This document shows, piece after piece, positions 7,510 through 16,345 of a DNA stretch of 38,827 nucleotides. This DNA comes from Caldilineaceae bacterium SB0664_bin_27 (GTDB lineage Bacteria > Chloroflexota > Anaerolineae > Caldilineales > Caldilineaceae), in NCBI GenBank assembly GCA_009838625.1, contig VXRG01000002.1, forward strand, positions 1 to 38,827, written 5' to 3'. The position numbers and the translations under genes are program-made. The notes beneath the pieces are model-generated. The model made no database searches and was not told the origin of the DNA. It saw only the letters and a program-made list of their open reading frames with translations. Numbering within the stretch: position 1 is the first letter of the stretch; each line of letters opens with the position of its first letter.

Positions 7510-8646
7510 GTGAAAATCACAGCCATTGAAACGATCGCCCTGTTGGACCCGGGCAAGGCTACGGAGACGGTGATACGGGTCCATACCGATGAGGGTATCA
7601 GCGGCATCGGGCAGGCGGAGTCGCCTTCGCTCGTGATCGAGGCCATTATTCGCTGCGACGGCGGGCTGGAGGAGATTCTGCAAGGGGAGGATCCGCTGCA
7701 GGTAGAGCGGCTGTGGCAGAAGATGTATGCGGCGACCGGGCTTTTTGGCCGGCGCGGGGTCACGATTGCAGCCATTGGGGCGGTGGAGACGGCCCTATGG
7801 GACATTGCGGGCCAGGCCCTGGGCAGGCCGGTCTGTGAACTGATCTGGCAGGCGTGCTGCACTGTGACGGAGTCGAGCGAGGTCAAGGAGAAGGTGCGGC
7901 CCTATGCGACCGTATACCCGCCGGGAGAGGATGTTGGCGAAATCGTCGAGCGATTCACACTGGCCAAGGAGCGCAACTTTCGGGCAATGAAGCTGGAGGA
8001 GTGGCCGGGCGGGTTTTCGCATGTCAGCATTCAGCGGGACGTAGAGGTTGTGGGAACGGCCCGGGAGACAGTTGGCGAGGACCGCGACTTGCTGATCGAC
8101 GTACAGAACCGCTGGTCTGAGGTAGGGCAGGCGCTCGAGTCGATCCGGGCGATCGAGGAGTTCCGGCCGTTCTTTGTCGAGGCCCCCCTCCCTGCCGACA
8201 ACCTGCCCGGCCTGGCCCGGCTGGCCGATGCCGTGGACACGCGCATCGCAGTGGGCGACTGGGGATTTACGACCCGTTTCGAGTTCGAAGAAATCATGGA
8301 GAAAGGGCGGGTGGACGTGGTCCAGCCGAGTTCGGTGCGGTCCGGGGGCATACGTGAGATTACGCGCATCGCTGAGGCCGCGTATCGCCGCGGGTTGATC
8401 TGCGTGCCCCATGCCTGGTGTCATATGGTCGGCGTGGCGGCAGAGATCCATCTGGCGGCAGTGCTGCCGAATATGCCTTTCTTCGAGATGCCGATCGCCT
8501 TTCCGGATTCGCCGATTATTTCGGAGCTTCTGGAGCCTGTTATCGAGGTGGGCGCAGACGGTCTGATCGAGGTGCCCAAGCGGCCGGGGCTGGGCTTTGC
8601 GCTGAATGAAGAGGTGGTTGAGCAGTTTCGAGTGAAGCCGCATTAA
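7510..8646 (+). CDS. Mandelate racemase/muconate lactonizing enzyme-family protein
   Basis: Enolase-superfamily member of 378 residues: an N-terminal capping domain (MKITAIETIAL to about residue 115) and a TIM barrel. Family members abstract an alpha-proton from a sugar acid or similar carboxylate using Mg2+. Metal-site residues appear as Asp197 (LLIDVQNRW), Glu224 (FFVEAPL) and Asp250 (IAVGDWGF, where Glu is usual). Catalytic positions are atypical: the KxK lysine pair reads K161-L-E163, and the QPD aspartate of the His-Asp dyad reads QPS (Ser274), though His301 (VPHAW) is kept. Start GTG 7510 has AAGGGG 9 nt upstream; TTG 7501 would touch that site. Probably a sugar-acid dehydratase or racemase relative, but the chemistry is uncertain. 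Confidence 0.88.
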   Translation: MKITAIETIALLDPGKATETVIRVHTDEGISGIGQAESPSLVIEAIIRCDGGLEEILQGEDPLQVERLWQKMYAATGLFGRRGVTIAAIGAVETALWDIAGQALGRPVCELIWQACCTVTESSEVKEKVRPYATVYPPGEDVGEIVERFTLAKERNFRAMKLEEWPGGFSHVSIQRDVEVVGTARETVGEDRDLLIDVQNRWSEVGQALESIRAIEEFRPFFVEAPLPADNLPGLARLADAVDTRIAVGDWGFTTRFEFEEIMEKGRVDVVQPSSVRSGGIREITRIAEAAYRRGLICVPHAWCHMVGVAAEIHLAAVLPNMPFFEMPIAFPDSPIISELLEPVIEVGADGLIEVPKRPGLGFALNEEVVEQFRVKPH

Positions 8647-8765
8647 CTGTTTGAACGGCTATGAAAAAAACTCGGGATGGAATGCGATTCTCATGCTGAC
8701 GGTTGAGCACGCAGTGTAAACAAGAGAGTCAAGGCATCTCCCTGCTGGACTGCGGAGGCGTGGGG

Positions 8766-10433
8766 ATGGCAAAGATGACGGCGGCGCGGGCGCTGGTCGA
8801 GTCCTTGCGGGCGCAGGGGGTGGACACGATATTCGGGATAATCTCCAGCCACACGATGGAGATTTTCGACGCGCTGTACGACCACCAGGACGCAATCCGT
8901 TTTATCAGCACACGCCATGAGCAAGCAGCGGCGATGATGGCGGACGGGTACGCCAGGGTCACGGGAAAGCCCGGTATCTGCCTGACCAGTACGGGGCCGG
9001 GCGCGGCCAACTCGATGGGAGGTCTCGGGGAGGCATATGCCGCGTCATCGCCGGTCTTGACGATCACCAGCTCGGCGGAAGAACAGTTGTATGAACGCGG
9101 GCTGGGGACGATGCATGAGACCAAAAACCAGCTCGATATGCTCTCGACAGTTACCCAGCACAGTGTCCACATCAGCCGTCCGGAAGAGGCGCCTGAGCAA
9201 GTGCGGGAGGCGTTTTCGCTCTTTCAGGACCGTCGCCAGCGCCCGATTGCGATAGAGATTCCGTCGGACGTTCAAAGCCAGGAAGCGGAGATAGCGATTT
9301 CAGGGCCGATCCGGCAGGCAGCTCCGGCAGCAGACCCGGCGGCAGTCGAAGCGGCGGCGGACATCCTGCTGGCTGGACGGCGAGTTGGGGTGATAGCAGG
9401 GACGGGCGTACACCGCTCAGGAGCGGGCCGGGAGCTTACGCGCCTGGTGGAGCGTCTTGGCGCGCCGGTATTCACCACGGCCAACAGCAAGGGCGCAATC
9501 GCTGAAGATCATCCGCTGAGCCTCGGGATGTACGGCGGCGAGTACAACTTTCCGCCGGGAGGGCTTGAGGACCCGCGCCAGACGTTCGCCGACAGCCTCG
9601 ATGTCCTTCTGGTTGTAGGTTCCAGCCTTTCCTATTTCAGGGCGAAGTCGCAGGGCCTGCGACAGCCGCCGCAGCTGATTCATCTGGACATTGATACCGC
9701 CCCCATGGACAAGTGGTATGCAACAACAGTGCGGCTGGTCGGCGACGCGAGAACGGTGTTGAAGCAACTCAACGGCGCGCTGGCGAACCGGGAGAGCTCC
9801 GACACGACTGCAAGCGGGGTTAAGGAGGGCTACGCCGCGGAGGTACGGGAAGTCCGGGAGAGTATCAGGGAGTATAAACGGCGTACATTGCCGAACGAGA
9901 CAAAGATTATGGAGGCGATTCGGCGAGTGACCGCCCGAGACGCGGTCTTTGTCGGCGATGTGGGTGTTTGCAACCATCGCGGGGCCAATTACTGTCTGGA
10001 CATATAAGAGGAGCGGAGTTATCTGATTCCGGCATGGGGCGGACTGGGATTTGGCCTGCCGGCGGCGGCGGGCGCCAAGGCGGGAGTTCCTGGCCGGCAG
10101 GTAATCTGCATTACAGGCGACGGCGGATTCCAGTTCAACATACAGGAGTTGGGAACCTGCGTGCAGTATGGGCTGCGGCCGGTCGTGCTGGTTTTCAACG
10201 ACGACGCGTGGGGGCTACTGCGTCACTACCAGGAGAATCGGAAGGGAGGGCGCTATATTGCCAGTGACCTTCGAAACCCGGACTTTACGAGATTGGCTGA
10301 GGCCTACGGGGCACGGGGTTTGCGGGCCAATTCGCTGCCGGAGCTGGTCCAGTCGTTGGAACAGGCGTTGGAGACTGAGATGGTTACGGTGATCGACGTG
10401 AAGACGCCGGAGGGGTTTGCCAACTTCAAGTAG
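8766..10433 (+). pseudogene. ThDP-dependent acetolactate-synthase-like enzyme, interrupted by in-frame TAA
   Basis: Thiamine-diphosphate enzyme of the acetolactate synthase/benzoylformate decarboxylase superfamily, about 555 codons. The N-terminal Pyr domain has the catalytic Glu in STRHEQAAAMMADGYAR and the STGPGAAN loop; a central domain follows. After residue 413 (ANYCLDI) a TAA at 10005-10007 interrupts the frame. Reading continues in the same frame with ERSYLIPAWGGLGFGLPAAAGAKAG, then the ThDP motif GDGGFQFN and NDDAWG in place of the usual NN, ending at 10433. No indel is needed. The first part alone lacks the ThDP motif and would be inactive. Start ATG 8766 has GGAGG 7 nt upstream. A recent nonsense mutation or a sequence error is likeliest. 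Substrate unknown; context suggests a 2-keto sugar acid. Confidence 0.85.
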
Positions 10434-10520
10434 GCGGAATGAGCTGCTGGAGTCCAAGAATGTATACGCCTTTGGGTCCGGCAACTTGCCGTCGCCCTTG
10501 GAGAGGAGGAACTGGCGCAA

Positions 10521-11543
10521 ATGCAAGGGAAACTTACCTGCGGGTTGATCGGGCTGTCTCAGGGCTGGTATGCCGACCTGTTTGCGACGGAGCTGCTGGC
10601 GATGAAGGACGTCGAGCTGGTTGGCGTTTGCGATCTGGGAAAGAGCAGGGAATACGTAGAGGAGTGTATCGATATGGGCGCGGAGGCGTTTGCGGCCAAG
10701 TTCGAGGCTACCCTCTACCGTGATGCCGCTGACCTGCTCGGACAGAATCTCGATTTCGTAGTGGTGGCGAGCGAAATTGGAGAACACTGTGAAAACAGTT
10801 GCCAGGCGCTGGAAGCGGGGACGCATGTCTTTGCCTGCAAGCCGTTCAGTTTCATTGGAGACGAGGTGCGCCGGGCGATTCAGGTTGCCCAGAGCAATAG
10901 CCGGATCGTAATGCCGGCTGTCCCGTCACGGTTTGAGGACGGCCTGATCGAAGCTGTGCGCCGCGTGCGAGCAGGAGATATAGGCAGACCGCTCACTGCG
11001 CGAGTCTTTGTCAATCATGTTGCGATGACGAGCCCGGCGTGGCAGCGGGACCCCGCGAAAAGTGGCGGGCCCCTGGGAGAATTTGGCACGTATGGGTTCG
11101 ATGTCGTGCGCTGGGCTCTGGGCGGGGAGCCGGTGGAGGTCTTTGCCTACGGGGAAAACTTCATGCACCAGGGCCAGATTGAGAGTTGGGACAATGTGAA
11201 AGCATTGCTCCAGTTCGACAACGGTTCGCTGGGCAGCGTGCACGTCTGCACGTCGATCAGCTGGGAATATCCGTTCTTCGATCTGGAGGTGGTGGGGGAG
11301 AAGGGTTGCCTGCGCACCGACTATCACAACTATCCAGTCGTGACGCACGGTACGTCGTCTGCCCAACTGGCGCCAATCCGCTACGCGCCAATGAACCAGC
11401 GTGAGATCGACCACTTTGTGAAGGCTATGCGGGGCGAGGAGGACCTGCGCGTCACGCTGGACGACGCCTACGCGGTGGCGAGGACGATCGAGGCTGTGCA
11501 GGAGAGTCTTACCGCGCACAGGCCGGTAGAGGTGGAGTTGTGA
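10521..11543 (+). CDS. Gfo/Idh/MocA-family oxidoreductase
   Basis: NAD(P)-dependent dehydrogenase-like protein of 340 residues with an N-terminal Rossmann domain (LTCGLIGLSQGW, then VGVCDL at the end of strand 2) and a C-terminal GFO_IDH_MocA sheet domain. The usual EKP motif reads C106-K-P, keeping the lysine but losing the glutamate. The usual DxGxH catalytic stretch reads E187-F-G-T-Y191, with Asp194 retained; Tyr at the His position is known in the glucose-fructose oxidoreductase group. Probably oxidises or epimerises a cyclic polyol or sugar. AGGAGG lies 13 nt before the ATG. The gene follows the broken ThDP gene by 87 nt in the same direction and likely shares its transcript. Confidence 0.9.
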   Translation: MQGKLTCGLIGLSQGWYADLFATELLAMKDVELVGVCDLGKSREYVEECIDMGAEAFAAKFEATLYRDAADLLGQNLDFVVVASEIGEHCENSCQALEAGTHVFACKPFSFIGDEVRRAIQVAQSNSRIVMPAVPSRFEDGLIEAVRRVRAGDIGRPLTARVFVNHVAMTSPAWQRDPAKSGGPLGEFGTYGFDVVRWALGGEPVEVFAYGENFMHQGQIESWDNVKALLQFDNGSLGSVHVCTSISWEYPFFDLEVVGEKGCLRTDYHNYPVVTHGTSSAQLAPIRYAPMNQREIDHFVKAMRGEEDLRVTLDDAYAVARTIEAVQESLTAHRPVEVEL

Positions 11544-11852
11544 AGAGGTGGGAAGAGACGGGTTACTCAACCTCCAATATTTTGATAAAATAAATATTGT
11601 TAAGTGGCCGGTTACCCATTGCGGAACACTGTAACTTGGCTGCTGATTCGTAGGCGATTCAGGTATCGTATTCGGTTATATTTCTGAGAAGGTCGATGGA
11701 AGTTCATTGGCCTGCCAAGATGAAACTGGGCAGAGCAAAGGGAGGTGATCAATAGAAAGATAACAGCTTGTTCTTTGAGGGCGAATTGCCCTCCCATCAG
11801 TTCACACGCGACGGAATCTTGTGGATAGGCCAGAGATTGGGAGGAAATACCC
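11544..11852. other. Intergenic region before the binding-protein gene, with an AT-rich inverted repeat
   Basis: 309 bases without a supported gene. An inverted repeat CAATATTT-N9-AAATATTG (11575-11599) stands out as very AT-rich in a GC-rich setting, 250 bp upstream of the transporter gene. It could be a regulator site or part of a weak terminator; no T tract follows. I see no convincing -35/-10 pair here. Confidence 0.45.
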
Positions 11853-13583
11853 ATGAAACGTAATGCCGTGTTCTACTCGTCGCTATTGCTCGTTATTGTT
11901 CTCCTCATAAGCGCTTGCGCCCCTGCAGCCGTGGAGGCGCCTGCTGAACCCGCTGCTGCCGAAGCTGAAGGCGCATCAGCCCCGATGGAAGAAAAGGAAG
12001 GCGGAGGCACACTTCAGGTGTGCTTCATTCAGGCCACGAGCTACGCTCATCTGGCGGGGTTTGTGGGCCGTGCGGGCAGCCAGCATTTCTACCAGGGCCG
12101 CACCATCTTCAGCGGACTGGTGCAATTGGACCACGACGTAAAGGAGTATATCCCAGAGCTTGCAGAGAGCTGGGAATTCGACGGTAACAGGGTCATTTTC
12201 CATCTGCGAAACGATGTGACCTGGCATGACGGCACTCCTTTCACCTCCAAGGACGTGCTGTTCAACTACGGCCGGCTGATCCCGCACCCTCTGATGGTCA
12301 ACACGGCCTATAACGGCCTCAAGGACTACATCGTCGGCTACACAGAGTTTAAGGAAGGAAATGCGGACTCGGTCAGCGGCATTACCGCGCCGGATGACTA
12401 CACAGTCGTATTTGAGATGACGGGCGATTACGGCATGGTCGGGATTCACAAGATCGCCGCCGCTATCAGGCTCGTGCCCGAGCACATCCTGAGCGAGGTG
12501 CCTGAGGACCAGTGGGGGCCCGATGAGAGCGGCGTGCTGGGTCTTGAAAAGACTGACTTTGCGACGACAAAGGCAATTGGGACCGGACCGTTCATGGTCG
12601 ACGAGTACGTCCCCGACCAGTACATCATCTACAGCCCGAACCCTGACTACTTCCGCGGCGCGCCGAAGCTGGACCAGCTGATCTACCGCTCATTCAACGG
12701 CGATCCAACGGCGATGATGGTGGCCACGGAGGCCGGTGAGTGCGATTGGGTCATCGGTGAAGGCGGCGGCCGGCCGGTCGAGTTGCAGCGTCTGGCTGCC
12801 ATAGAGGAACTGGACCTTGAGATCTTCAACCCGCCGGCGAACGTCTCGGTGGCCTACTGGTGGAATCTGGGACGGGAGCACATTCAGAACCCGCTCATTC
12901 GCCAGGGAATCCAGCATGCCATCAACGGCGAGCAGTTCAATCAGGTGATGGCCAGCGGTGTGAGCCGCGGGGCGCGCGTCTACCTGGATGGCAAGTGGGG
13001 AATCAACCCTGATGGGGCCGCGTATATCACCTACGATCCCGAGCTTGCCAAGCAAAAGCTGACGGAGGGTGGATGGGATTTTGACAACGACAAGCTCATC
13101 CTCGTGCTCGGGTCGCTTCACCCGGCGTGGGAACCACTGCACCTCACTTTCCAGCAGAACATGGCGGCTGTCGGCGTAACGGTTGAGTTCAAGGTGGTTG
13201 GCGCCGACTACGGTAACGTGGTCAACAATGAGCCTTACGAGTGGGACCTGCTGCAGGCCGGTGATTGGGCTCCCTGGTTTGGTCTGTTGGGATACGACAC
13301 GACACACCTCAGTACGAAGCCGTGGTATGACAGGGCCGCTCATTACGCAGAAGAGGTCGCTCTGTTGAAGAGCCTGGAGCTGGAGACGGACGATGCGGTG
13401 CTCAAGGAAGCCGTCTGGCAGATCCAGGAAAGCATCGGGGCCGATCCTTTTGGCGTGATACTTTACGCCCACATCAACCCCAGCTTGCGCAGCACGAGGA
13501 CGCGCGGCTGCGACACCATCCCCAGTTATTACTACCATCGCAACAACTGGAATCTTGAGCAGTGCTGGATAGCGTCGGAGTAG
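11853..13583 (+). CDS. ABC transporter substrate-binding lipoprotein, family 5 (peptide/oligosaccharide type)
   Basis: 576-residue extracytoplasmic solute-binding protein of the SBP_bac_5 (DppA/OppA-like) family. The N-terminus is a lipoprotein signal: a positively charged start, a hydrophobic run and the lipobox LISAC with Cys22 as lipidation site, followed by an Ala/Pro/Glu-rich linker to about residue 50. Family motifs include PELAESWEF, VIFHLRNDVTWHDGTPFTSKDVLFNY and GTGPFMVDEYVPDQYI. GGGAGGAAA precedes the ATG. Two permease genes of the matching DppB/DppC type follow after a glycosidase-like gene. Despite the peptide label, such proteins in sugar loci often bind oligosaccharides. A very stable hairpin lies just after the stop codon. 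Confidence 0.93.
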   Translation: MKRNAVFYSSLLLVIVLLISACAPAAVEAPAEPAAAEAEGASAPMEEKEGGGTLQVCFIQATSYAHLAGFVGRAGSQHFYQGRTIFSGLVQLDHDVKEYIPELAESWEFDGNRVIFHLRNDVTWHDGTPFTSKDVLFNYGRLIPHPLMVNTAYNGLKDYIVGYTEFKEGNADSVSGITAPDDYTVVFEMTGDYGMVGIHKIAAAIRLVPEHILSEVPEDQWGPDESGVLGLEKTDFATTKAIGTGPFMVDEYVPDQYIIYSPNPDYFRGAPKLDQLIYRSFNGDPTAMMVATEAGECDWVIGEGGGRPVELQRLAAIEELDLEIFNPPANVSVAYWWNLGREHIQNPLIRQGIQHAINGEQFNQVMASGVSRGARVYLDGKWGINPDGAAYITYDPELAKQKLTEGGWDFDNDKLILVLGSLHPAWEPLHLTFQQNMAAVGVTVEFKVVGADYGNVVNNEPYEWDLLQAGDWAPWFGLLGYDTTHLSTKPWYDRAAHYAEEVALLKSLELETDDAVLKEAVWQIQESIGADPFGVILYAHINPSLRSTRTRGCDTIPSYYYHRNNWNLEQCWIASE

Positions 13584-13623
13584 CGGTTTGACGCTTGCAG
13601 CACACTTAACCGAGAATCTGAGA

Positions 13624-13656
13624 CTCTCCGGTCGCCGACAGTCGGCGACCGGAGAG
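13624..13656 (+). repeat. Perfect 16-bp inverted repeat after the binding-protein gene
   Basis: CTCTCCGGTCGCCGAC (13624-13639) pairs perfectly with 13641-13656 around one central base, giving a very stable RNA hairpin. There is no T tract, so it is not a standard terminator. Its place between a binding-protein gene and the permease genes fits a 3' mRNA-stabilising element that keeps the binding protein in excess. Confidence 0.8.
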
Positions 13657-13700
13657 AGAACCCGATCTATTCTGTCTACAGGCCAGCCAGGAGAAACCAC

Positions 13701-15212
13701 ATGCTACTGATCACCGTGGATAGCGGGAACCTCCTCTCTTGCGCCGAGTACGAGCAGGTGACACGCTTGGCGGAATTGACCGTCACATCTCGGGCCGATA
13801 TCTATACGATGGATGTCGCCGACAACGATATCTGCTTCTACCCGTCCAGCGCCGGCGCGACCGCTTCAGGGACGCCGATGAACGCACTTCTGGCTGAGGG
13901 CCATGACCCCTATGGAATATTTGTCGAGATCCTCAAAAAAGCAGGCATTGCCGTTGTGCCGAATTTCCGGGTGAATGACCATCACGGTTCGCCGCAACAG
14001 TGGACGGAATGGGAACGGGAACACAAGGAATGGTCGTTGGGACAGGATACGGGCACCTGGAGGTCCTATAAGAAGGTGGGCGACCCCGGCTGGAGAGAGG
14101 TCGGTGACCTGCGACAGATGGACTATGCCGTCAAGGAGGTCCGGGAGCGCCGCCTGGGTATTTTGCGGGAGATTGCCGACCGATACCCCCTGGATGGACT
14201 CATGCTTGACTTCGGACGGTCGGCGCCGTTCTTCAGGGAGCCAAAGCGGGAGCAGTCGGCCTACATGACCCAGTTTGTGCGCGCGGTTCGGACCATGTTG
14301 GACGAAGTGGGAGAGAAGCGCGGGCAGCATCTCATGCTCGCGGCCGCTGTGCCTTGGGACATTGACTACTGCACTGAAGAAGGGCTCGACATCAAGACAT
14401 GGATTGATGAAGGGCTTTTGTCCTACCTGTGTCCGGGTGAATGGTTTTTCGTGGACTACAACCTCCCTTACTCCGATTGGGTGGCCTTGGCGGAGGGTAG
14501 CAACTGCAAAGTGTACCCCATGCTCATGTCCTGCGTTTCCTCCTCGGATGCGGTCACGCCGGGCAAGCGTGTATGGCTGGGCGACGGGTTTGAGGAGTTC
14601 GACCCGCCCAAGATCCGCGCCCTCGCGGAGAGCGCGTACAGCCAGGGGGCCGATGGGATCATGTTTTACAATTTGCATGCCAACTCTTTCGCCAGCAGAC
14701 TGTATGCGGATCTTCGAGAACTGATCGATCCTGCCAGTATTCCTTCCACGACCAGGCACTATTTTTACGCCCGCCGGCCCAAGTATCTGCCTACAGAGTA
14801 CTTCTCATTCGGGCTCCCTGATGGATACGCGCCCGGCGAAGTGGAGGCGTTTACCCCCTTTGAGCTGATTGAAAAAGGGGACGCGTTTACCTACACAGTT
14901 CTCTTTGGCAGCGACTTGGGCAGCGCAACTTCGGATTTTCAGTTCAAGCTGAGAGATCTTGGAGACAATGACGAAATCGAAGTGAGTATGAACGACGAGA
15001 GGCTCAGTGCGCACAGCATTGACTTCAGCATCTGTCAGCCGCCAAACGCGCCGGAATTCCGGTATGCAATCTGGCGATCTGCATTAGGGTCTTCTCACCT
15101 GAGAGTGGGGGAAAATGTCCTGACCGTTCGGCTGGCGGAACGCGATCCCGGGCGGACCCTGCCGGTTCAAGTGGGTGAATTCGAGATTACTGTCGGTCCT
15201 GATGATGGGTAG
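13701..15212 (+). CDS. Putative TIM-barrel glycoside-hydrolase-like protein
   Basis: 503 residues, no signal peptide. The first 350 or so look like the GHL10/DUF187-type 'family 10-like' glycosidase barrel: an early VVPNFRVNDH strand, the DGLMLDFGR strand end (with an acidic residue where a catalytic carboxylate is expected), LMLAAAVPW, and GADGIMFYNLHA near the barrel end. The last 130 residues are beta-rich and probably form an accessory sandwich domain. It sits between the binding protein and the permeases in the same direction, which suggests it processes the imported compound. The fold call is moderate; activity and substrate are unproven. Confidence 0.7.
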   Translation: MLLITVDSGNLLSCAEYEQVTRLAELTVTSRADIYTMDVADNDICFYPSSAGATASGTPMNALLAEGHDPYGIFVEILKKAGIAVVPNFRVNDHHGSPQQWTEWEREHKEWSLGQDTGTWRSYKKVGDPGWREVGDLRQMDYAVKEVRERRLGILREIADRYPLDGLMLDFGRSAPFFREPKREQSAYMTQFVRAVRTMLDEVGEKRGQHLMLAAAVPWDIDYCTEEGLDIKTWIDEGLLSYLCPGEWFFVDYNLPYSDWVALAEGSNCKVYPMLMSCVSSSDAVTPGKRVWLGDGFEEFDPPKIRALAESAYSQGADGIMFYNLHANSFASRLYADLRELIDPASIPSTTRHYFYARRPKYLPTEYFSFGLPDGYAPGEVEAFTPFELIEKGDAFTYTVLFGSDLGSATSDFQFKLRDLGDNDEIEVSMNDERLSAHSIDFSICQPPNAPEFRYAIWRSALGSSHLRVGENVLTVRLAERDPGRTLPVQVGEFEITVGPDDG

Positions 15213-15328
15213 TCGTCGGACCCGAAACACGTCCAAAGAGCAAAATAAGTGACTGCACCCTGCGTTTGAAGGGGGCTTTTCGTGATTCACATAACGGGCA
15301 AACGGTTTTCAGCCGGAGATCGAGAGGC

Positions 15329-16291
15329 ATGTCCCAGTACGTCCTGCGCCGGATTGCGCTGATCTTCCCCTTGATGTTCGCGATAACGGTCGTAAACTAC
15401 ACGATCTACGTGCTGTCGCCGGGCGACCCGGTTTCCGCCCTTCTCAATCCGGAGTCGATGCGTTATCTGGAGGAGGAGGACCTGCAGGCGCTGCGGGAGG
15501 CCATGGGTCTGAACAAGCCGCTGCACGTTCGATATCTGATCTGGCTGCGCGAAGCTTTGCGAGGGAATCTCGGCTGGTCGACGCAGATGCGTCTACCTGT
15601 GCAACATATCATAGTACGCGACGTCGGCAACACGCTTGGCCTGATGGGGTTCGCCCTCTTGTTCTCGACGTTGGCAGGCATCGTGCTGGGCATCGTTTCG
15701 GCCCTCAAGCAGTACTCTGTTCTCGATTACATCCTCACCGGCATCGCATTTGGAGGCATTGCTGTTCCCGGTTTTTTCTTCGCGCTACTGCTGATCTACG
15801 TGGCCGGGCTGCGCCTGGAGTGGTTTCCAGTTGGGGGTATCGTCACTGTGGGGGCGCCACCTTCAATAGGTGACCGGCTTTGGCACATGGTTCTGCCAGT
15901 CGTCGCCCTCTCCTATGACGGCCTCAGCACGCTGCTCCGCTACACCCGGTCCAGCATGTTGGAGGTCGTTCGGCAAGACTACATCACGACAGCGCGGGCC
16001 AAGGGTCTGGCCGAACGTACGGTCATTATGTGGCACGCATTCAAGAATGCCCTGCTACCGGTAATTACGATCACGGGATTGCGGCTGCCGACGCTGGTCG
16101 GGGGGGCGGTGCTGATCGAGAGTGTTTTCAATTACAGGGGCATCGGACACACTTTAGTGGCCGCCGCGGGCAGTCGAGACTACCCGCTCCTGATGGGCGG
16201 TCTTCTGATAACGGCAATTATGGTACTGTTGAGCAATCTGATCGCGGATCTGGCCTATGCCTGGGCCGACCCGCGCATCAGGTACGCCTAG
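15329..16291 (+). CDS. ABC transporter permease, DppB/OppB type
   Basis: 320-residue inner-membrane permease with six predicted helices. Family features are the N-terminal MSQYVLRRIALIFPLMFAIT helix, the LSPGDP motif, NPES...LREAMGLNKPLHVRY, and the cytoplasmic EAA loop around ARAKGLAERTVIMWHAFKNALLPV. ATG 15329 fits the family N-terminus; longer readings start in non-conserved sequence. It follows the glycosidase-like gene and precedes the second permease by 54 nt. It needs two ATPase subunits to work, and none is encoded in this window. Confidence 0.95.
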   Translation: MSQYVLRRIALIFPLMFAITVVNYTIYVLSPGDPVSALLNPESMRYLEEEDLQALREAMGLNKPLHVRYLIWLREALRGNLGWSTQMRLPVQHIIVRDVGNTLGLMGFALLFSTLAGIVLGIVSALKQYSVLDYILTGIAFGGIAVPGFFFALLLIYVAGLRLEWFPVGGIVTVGAPPSIGDRLWHMVLPVVALSYDGLSTLLRYTRSSMLEVVRQDYITTARAKGLAERTVIMWHAFKNALLPVITITGLRLPTLVGGAVLIESVFNYRGIGHTLVAAAGSRDYPLLMGGLLITAIMVLLSNLIADLAYAWADPRIRYA

Positions 16292-16345
16292 CAGTGGAGA
16301 GCTCTGCTGCCGCGCCGCAGGGTAGCGAGGGGGAGACAGTAAGTC

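Noticed and set aside
10005..10433. Selenocysteine/pyrrolysine decoding, or reinitiation after the TAA in the ThDP gene
   Set aside because: The stop is TAA, not TGA or TAG. GAGGAG follows it directly, but no in-frame ATG, GTG or TTG lies at a usable distance; only an ATT at 10026 is in frame.
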